A stretch of DNA of 27,343 nt, taken from CAZGUH01 sp964529005. Its GTDB lineage: Bacteria; Actinomycetota; Acidimicrobiia; Acidimicrobiales; Ilumatobacteraceae. The stretch lies in NCBI GenBank assembly GCA_964529005.1, contig CAZGUH010000048.1, positions 1 through 27,343 of the forward strand, written 5' to 3'. The notes below the pieces were generated by a model. It had not been told where the DNA came from. It saw only the letters and a program-made list of their open reading frames with translations, and ran no database searches. The translations under genes and the position numbers were made by a program. Shown here one piece after another: positions 23,388 to 27,343 of this stretch (within the stretch, counting starts at the first letter, position 1; every line of letters starts with the position of its first letter).

Positions 23388-24758
23388 ATGGTGGCGCGAA
23401 GGCCGGTGGTGGTAGGCGTCGTGATGGTGGTCGCGCTCACCGCGTGCGGGGGTGGGGGTGAGTCGACAGATGGCGGAAGCGAGGGCGCCGCGTCGCCGGC
23501 ATCCGTCACCTTCGCGTCGGTGACCGCTCCGTCCACCGCGGGATCGGTCCCGGCAGGCGGCACGTCGCCCGACGAAGCGCCTCCGTTGGACGCGCCAAAC
23601 GGCAGCCTCGCGACGGGGCCGACCGACCCCACCCTGCCCGCCACGTCGACGCTGCCACCCGGAGCGGACGACTCGATCGCCCAGGCCGTCGTCGACGGCC
23701 ATGGGTACGACGTCTGCGACCTACTCGTTTCGACAGGGCTGGCTGCCGAGCTGGTCGGCGACATCGACCCGAACTCGTACGATCCGCGAACGATGACCGA
23801 GCTCGCGCTGGCCAACGGTCGGCGGCGCAACGGCGACGCGTTCGAGGGCGCCATCTCCTGCTCCGTCGCCGGGCCATCGAACCCGTCGGGAACGCCGCCA
23901 CGCGTGACGTTGCGGATCTGGACGGATGACCAACTTCGCTTCACCCTCGGCGACCAGAGCGCGACCGCCGCCGCCCGCGGCGCAGCACTGCGGGACCGCT
24001 ACATGACCACGGACCCGCTCCGCTCGCCTGCGCGAGACGTTCCTGGCATCGGCGACGGCGCGTGGAGCCGCCACGACCTCAGCGCTGTCGTGGTCGTCGC
24101 CTGGCAAGGGCCGTTGCTCGCGGCTGTCGACCTGCGCGCGAACACGGCCCCCTGCGTCGGCGACCAAGCGGCCGTCGAGGCGTGCGAGAACGAACAGCTG
24201 GCGCCAGCGCAGCGAGCGTTCACCCGAGTCTTCCCGACGATCGCGGACGAGTTGCTCTCCGGCGCCGGCCGCACGGCGATCCTTCCCACGGCTACGAGGC
24301 AGCCGGAGACGCTTCCGATTGCGACATCGACCGGAGATGTCGACATCTGCGCGGTCGCGGCCGCCGCGACCGCAGCGGCGTTTCCGGGTCTCGCCTTCGA
24401 CCCCGTGCGTGGCGAGGTGGCGCGGATCGACAGCCTCGACGGCCGACTCGTCGAGGGCGCGCGGCAGTGTGAGCTGCGTCCCACGGACGCAGACGCCGGG
24501 CCCGATGTCGAGGTGGTGGCGTACGGAGCGGACTCGCCCGATGGCGCCGCGGTTTTCGCCTCGTGGACGGCAAGACAGTACGCGACGCCTGTGACCGGCC
24601 TCGGTGACGAGGCCGTGGACACCTTCGGCACGATCCACGTCAAGGACGCAGGCGTGTACTTCCGCGTCGCCCTGCTTCCCACGCGATCGTCGACGCAATA
24701 TGTCGATCTCGCCCCGCAGACGCAGGCCATCGCCTCCGCGGTGGCGGCGGCCACTTGA
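23388..24758 (+). CDS. lipoprotein with two DUF3558-like halves
   Basis: This 456-residue cell-surface protein starts with a lipoprotein signal peptide ending in the lipobox L-T-A-C (Cys20), followed by a Gly/Ser/Thr/Pro-rich linker to about residue 95. Two similar modules follow. The first starts near V-C-D-L-L-V-S-T-G-L and contains I-S-C-S-V; the second starts near I-C-A-V-A-A-A-A-T-A and contains R-Q-C-E-L. Each module has a Cys near its start and another about 50 residues on, as in DUF3558 lipoproteins. The upstream promoter predicts a leaderless mRNA. Function unknown; solute binding or envelope maintenance is possible. Confidence 0.75.
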   Translation: MVARRPVVVGVVMVVALTACGGGGESTDGGSEGAASPASVTFASVTAPSTAGSVPAGGTSPDEAPPLDAPNGSLATGPTDPTLPATSTLPPGADDSIAQAVVDGHGYDVCDLLVSTGLAAELVGDIDPNSYDPRTMTELALANGRRRNGDAFEGAISCSVAGPSNPSGTPPRVTLRIWTDDQLRFTLGDQSATAAARGAALRDRYMTTDPLRSPARDVPGIGDGAWSRHDLSAVVVVAWQGPLLAAVDLRANTAPCVGDQAAVEACENEQLAPAQRAFTRVFPTIADELLSGAGRTAILPTATRQPETLPIATSTGDVDICAVAAAATAAAFPGLAFDPVRGEVARIDSLDGRLVEGARQCELRPTDADAGPDVEVVAYGADSPDGAAVFASWTARQYATPVTGLGDEAVDTFGTIHVKDAGVYFRVALLPTRSSTQYVDLAPQTQAIASAVAAAT

Positions 24759-24785
24759 TCCGACCAGCAGAAAACGGAGCACAGG

Positions 24786-25010
24786 ATGGGTGAAAAGGGC
24801 ATCGCTGCCGATCTTCCCGGGGCCGCGGCATCACAGAGCCTCATCGAACGCACGACCACCACGGTGACGTCGACTGTCACGGGCGCGACCGAAGACGTCG
24901 TCGACAAGGTGCGCGACAAGGGCATCGAATCCGCCGCCGATTTGGTCGTCGACGAAGTTCGCGAACGCGCCGCGCGCGACGAGGGCGCCGCGGGTGAGAC
25001 GTCAACCTGA
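24786..25010 (+). CDS. small acidic helical protein, unrecognised
   Basis: This 74-residue protein is rich in Thr, Val, Ala, Asp and Glu. Its centre (about 25-65) reads as repeated T-x-V-T and V-D-K-V-R-D-K / V-D-E-V-R-E-R units with Val spacing suited to an amphipathic helix. It has no signal peptide, helix-turn-helix or Cys. GGAG lies about 8 bases before ATG 24786. Its last 17 bases overlap the next gene in another frame, so the two are probably translationally coupled. I do not recognise a family. Confidence 0.6.
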   Translation: MGEKGIAADLPGAAASQSLIERTTTTVTSTVTGATEDVVDKVRDKGIESAADLVVDEVRERAARDEGAAGETST

Positions 25011-25926
25011 CATCCGGGTCTCGTCCCGGCCGCCGCGAAGGCGCGACATCGTCGCTCCCGAACGTGACGTCGAATCCGGGCGACCACGCCCGGCTGACAG
25101 GGAGCAGAAGCAGCGGCAACGCTCCGACGGGTCGGGCCGCGCGAAGCCCCGCCGCTGGGCGGGCCGGAACGTCGCGCTGGTCGGCGTGGGCCTGGGCGTC
25201 GTCGCCGTCGCTGGCCTTGCAGCGGTCGCTGTGTCGGGCGGCGGGGCCGACGACGACGCTGCGGCCAACGAAGCGGCGGCGACCACTCCGCTCGGTGGCG
25301 CCGCAGCCTCCGTTGCTCCGGGAGACACCGCCGGTTCGATCGCCTCGCCCGACTCGTCGAGCGGGGGGTCAGCGACCACCGAGGCCGACGGGGACGGCGG
25401 CGGCGCGGGAGTCGCCGGGCCGATCGGCGCAGGCACGTACGACGCCGTTGCCACCGTGACGCGATGGGAGTGGCTGCAGCTGCCGGATCCGCGTTCGGGA
25501 GAGATCTTGCCCATGGGCGACGTTCTGACCCGCAACGTCGGCGACACCGACGACTCGCCCAGCCAGATCGTTCTCGTTGGCGACTGCGATGGGGTGGGCC
25601 CCTGCCGCTTGGAGGAGCGGAACGGCTCCCCGACGTCAGTGATCGCGGGCTACAGCTTCTTCAGCGCCGACCTCGAGCCGATCGACGGCGGTTACCGAGC
25701 GAGCCGTCCGCGCCCAGACGACGAGGGTGGCGACTGCACCATGTCCGACTTCGTGCATGAGATCGAGCTCGCACCGACCCCGTCGGGCTGGGTCGGCTCC
25801 GCGGTCTGGCGTATGGTGTACTCGTCACACGGACCCGTCACCGACTTGCCTGACGGCGGCTACACGTTCACCGTGTGCGATGGCATCGACTTCGCGTCGT
25901 CGTTCGTCCTGACGAAGACCAGCTGA
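24994..25926 (+). CDS. single-pass anchored extracytoplasmic protein, unrecognised
   Basis: This 310-residue protein has about 55 basic cytoplasmic residues (Arg/Pro/Gln-rich) and one membrane helix (N-V-A-L-V-G-V-G-L-G-V-V-A-V-A-G-L-A, about 58-78). A Ser/Ala/Gly-rich low-complexity linker runs to about 145, and a folded outer domain follows. The outer domain contains four Cys, in G-D-C-D, G-P-C-R, D-C-T-M and T-V-C-D, which could form two disulphides, plus several Trp and Tyr. This layout is common among actinobacterial envelope proteins. GTG 24994 overlaps the previous gene by 17 bases; no ATG is available nearby. Function unknown. Confidence 0.7.
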   Translation: MRRQPDIRVSSRPPRRRDIVAPERDVESGRPRPADREQKQRQRSDGSGRAKPRRWAGRNVALVGVGLGVVAVAGLAAVAVSGGGADDDAAANEAAATTPLGGAAASVAPGDTAGSIASPDSSSGGSATTEADGDGGGAGVAGPIGAGTYDAVATVTRWEWLQLPDPRSGEILPMGDVLTRNVGDTDDSPSQIVLVGDCDGVGPCRLEERNGSPTSVIAGYSFFSADLEPIDGGYRASRPRPDDEGGDCTMSDFVHEIELAPTPSGWVGSAVWRMVYSSHGPVTDLPDGGYTFTVCDGIDFASSFVLTKTS

Positions 25927-25936
25927 AACAACCGGC

Positions 25937-27199
25937 ATGCGGCTCGGCATCGAGCACGAGTTCACGATCACCAAACCCACCGGGTGCTGCGACGCCCGTG
26001 AGTTGCTCGACACGCTCCCACTCGGAGGTCGCCGGCTCGACCCTGGAGACCGGCACGCCGTGCGCTGTCGCTGGGGCGGTGTGGTGACAGCCGACGGCAA
26101 GGAGGGCGAGATCGCCACGCCGCCGCTGGAGCTGAGCCCGGGCGCCGTCGATGCCGTCGTCGACGTCGCGCGCGCGGGCCGCAGCGCACTGGAGAGGGCG
26201 CTGCCGCCCGATCACAGCTGTGTCGGGTACTCGACGCACCTCAACTTCGAGACGCGCGATCGCGACGTCGTGGCCGTCGCGCGGCTGGTCACGTGGCGCT
26301 TCGCGCCCGCGATCATGCTGCTGCTCGACCGGTCGGACTCGCCCGGGCTGCTCGTGCGCCCGCGGCACGGGCGGCTGGAACTCGGCGGCGAGTACGCCGA
26401 TGGAGATCGCTTGAGGGTCGCCGTGGCGTTCGGCGCGGGGATTGCGCTCGTCGCCCAGCGCGCTCGTCAGGACCGCCGCTACGCACGCCGGTTGCCGGGA
26501 CCGCTGGACATGTCCGTGGTGCGTTCGCCCCAACGTTTCGGGTGGTACGTCGACCGCCGGGCTTCGGGCGACGACCTGTACAGCGCAGGCCGGCAAACCG
26601 CGCTCCGCCTGCGCGACGGGGGTTGCCTGAGCGCAGGCGACCTTCTCGCTCGATCGTGGGAGTTGGCCCGTGCCGAGTTGGAGCACCGGATCGATGCGCA
26701 GGTGTTGACACACGTGGATGCCACCGTCTCGTCGGAACGGAAGCTTCCCGTTGACCCGTCTCCGTCGGATCGACGCGCGGCGCCGGCGGCGGAGCCCGCG
26801 CCGTGGCCGACGCATCTCGTCGACGACTGGTCGGTCGGCGACATCGGCGTGACAGCGGTGGCGGCGACGTGGCACAGAGTCGTCTTTCGCGCTCGGCGAG
26901 GTGACGAGCAGCGATGGCTCACGGTGCCGGGGTCGATGGTCGACGAGTTCGTCCGCCGGTTGGCAGCCCACGACCTCGACGAGTGGCTCAGGCGCCAGTT
27001 CTCCTCCCGCCGTCTTCTTCCTTCCCTGCGCCGCGACGACGTCGTCGAGTTGGGCGCGGGCGTTGGTCTCGTTGACCGTCGTGGTTTGCCGGACACGCCG
27101 ATGGGCCGGCGTCTGCGCCGGCGCAGAGGGCGATCGTCCCTGCCGCCGAACAACGTGGACTCGCAGGGTGCGCGTGTTCCGGAGCGTGGCCCGCGGTGA
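25937..27199 (+). CDS. glutamate-cysteine-ligase / amidoligase-like protein
   Basis: This 420-residue protein begins M-R-L-G-I-E-H-E-F-T-I, the Glu-x-Glu entry motif of the carboxylate-amine ligase fold shared by GCS2 and the amidoligases. Further family-like motifs are E-G-E-I-A-T-P-P-L-E-L near 56-66 and S-T-H-L-N-F-E near 97-103, where acidic residues and His would bind Mg-ATP. Residues about 260-290 are a Pro/Ala-rich break, followed by an unrecognised C-terminal domain. The last 30-odd residues are Arg-rich and overlap the remains of a nucleotidyltransferase gene, so the native C-terminus may once have been shorter. It starts 10 bases after the preceding gene. It would be expected to form an amide or peptide bond; the substrate is unknown. 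Confidence 0.65.
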   Translation: MRLGIEHEFTITKPTGCCDARELLDTLPLGGRRLDPGDRHAVRCRWGGVVTADGKEGEIATPPLELSPGAVDAVVDVARAGRSALERALPPDHSCVGYSTHLNFETRDRDVVAVARLVTWRFAPAIMLLLDRSDSPGLLVRPRHGRLELGGEYADGDRLRVAVAFGAGIALVAQRARQDRRYARRLPGPLDMSVVRSPQRFGWYVDRRASGDDLYSAGRQTALRLRDGGCLSAGDLLARSWELARAELEHRIDAQVLTHVDATVSSERKLPVDPSPSDRRAAPAAEPAPWPTHLVDDWSVGDIGVTAVAATWHRVVFRARRGDEQRWLTVPGSMVDEFVRRLAAHDLDEWLRRQFSSRRLLPSLRRDDVVELGAGVGLVDRRGLPDTPMGRRLRRRRGRSSLPPNNVDSQGARVPERGPR

Positions 27200-27343
27200 C
27201 GACACCGAGGCCAGCGACGTGTTCTCGTCGATCTTGCCGACGACGTCGGACTTGTGGGCCTCATCGGCCTGGAACGCGAGATCGCGTCGATCGTGGGTCG
27301 TCCGGTCGATGTGGTTCCGGCGGCCCGCCTCGAGCGCGGTTAG
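27101..27343 (+). pseudogene. frameshifted MNT-type nucleotidyltransferase (MntA-like antitoxin) remnant
   Basis: Three reading-frame pieces add up to one MNT-domain protein. From 27127 the frame reads R-A-I-V-P-A-A-E-Q-R-G-L-A. From 27168 it reads V-R-V-F-R-S-V-A-R-G-D-D-T-E-A-S-D-V. From about 27218 it reads V-L-V-D-L-A-D-D, then L-I-G-L-E-R-E-I and G-R-P-V-D-V-V, ending in TAG at 27341-27343. Intact relatives have V-F-G-S-x-A-R-G and S-D-x-D-L. Here the Gly of G-S is Arg, and the second catalytic Asp is lost at a junction that fits a 4-base (GATC) deletion. The C-terminus also stops short. The gene is inactive. No HEPN toxin partner is visible before the window ends. Confidence 0.65.

Overview
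The window is a high-GC stretch with actinobacterial features: GTG starts, likely leaderless promoters, a mycobacterial UvrD2-like helicase with an HRDC tail, a DrrAB-type exporter, an MMPL transporter, and DUF2254 and DUF3558-like proteins. The overall look fits Acidimicrobiia-like Actinobacteria, but no rRNA or ribosomal marker is present, so the placement is inference.

Region 1 (1-7054) is a catabolic cluster. A flavin monooxygenase with an N-terminal NTF2-like domain (minus strand) is transcribed divergently from an acyl-CoA synthetase, a metal-dependent amidohydrolase and an HMG-CoA-lyase/aldolase-like DRE-TIM protein. Oxidation, CoA activation, hydrolysis or decarboxylation and C-C cleavage would suit degradation of a cyclic or aromatic acid, but the substrate is unknown. 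The 350-base divergent intergenic region carries two 16-base inverted repeats of the form TCAAC-N6-GTTGA. Each overlaps the likely promoter of one arm, and no regulator gene lies in the window. By eye this region has lower GC than the rest. It is bounded by a possible IS21-like end at 1-25 and by a tRNA-Gly gene at 7182-7253.

Region 2 (7182-13151) holds tRNA-Gly(TCC), a secreted 5'-nucleotidase/cyclic phosphodiesterase, a stomatin-like SPFH protein and a 1010-residue UvrD-family helicase with a small Cys/His motif at its N-terminus and an HRDC domain at its C-terminus.

Region 3 (13267-17979) is an export block: DrrA-like ATPase, DrrB-like permease, an unrecognised multi-pass membrane protein and an MMPL/RND transporter.

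Region 4 (18010-23217) contains a JmjC/cupin-8 oxygenase-like protein (minus), a two-helix potassium channel with an RCK domain, a TPM/DUF6676-like membrane protein with a Gly-Asp-Phe-rich tail, a small UspA-like protein (minus) and a DUF2254 membrane protein (minus).

Region 5 (23388-27343) contains a lipoprotein with two DUF3558-like halves, a 74-residue small protein overlapping a single-pass anchored extracytoplasmic protein, and a glutamate-cysteine-ligase/amidoligase-like protein. At the edge is the wreck of an MNT-type nucleotidyltransferase (MntA-like antitoxin) broken by frameshifts. The best candidates for something undescribed are the operator-controlled catabolic cluster with its altered DRE-TIM active site, the long-N-terminus UvrD2-like helicase and the amidoligase-like protein.
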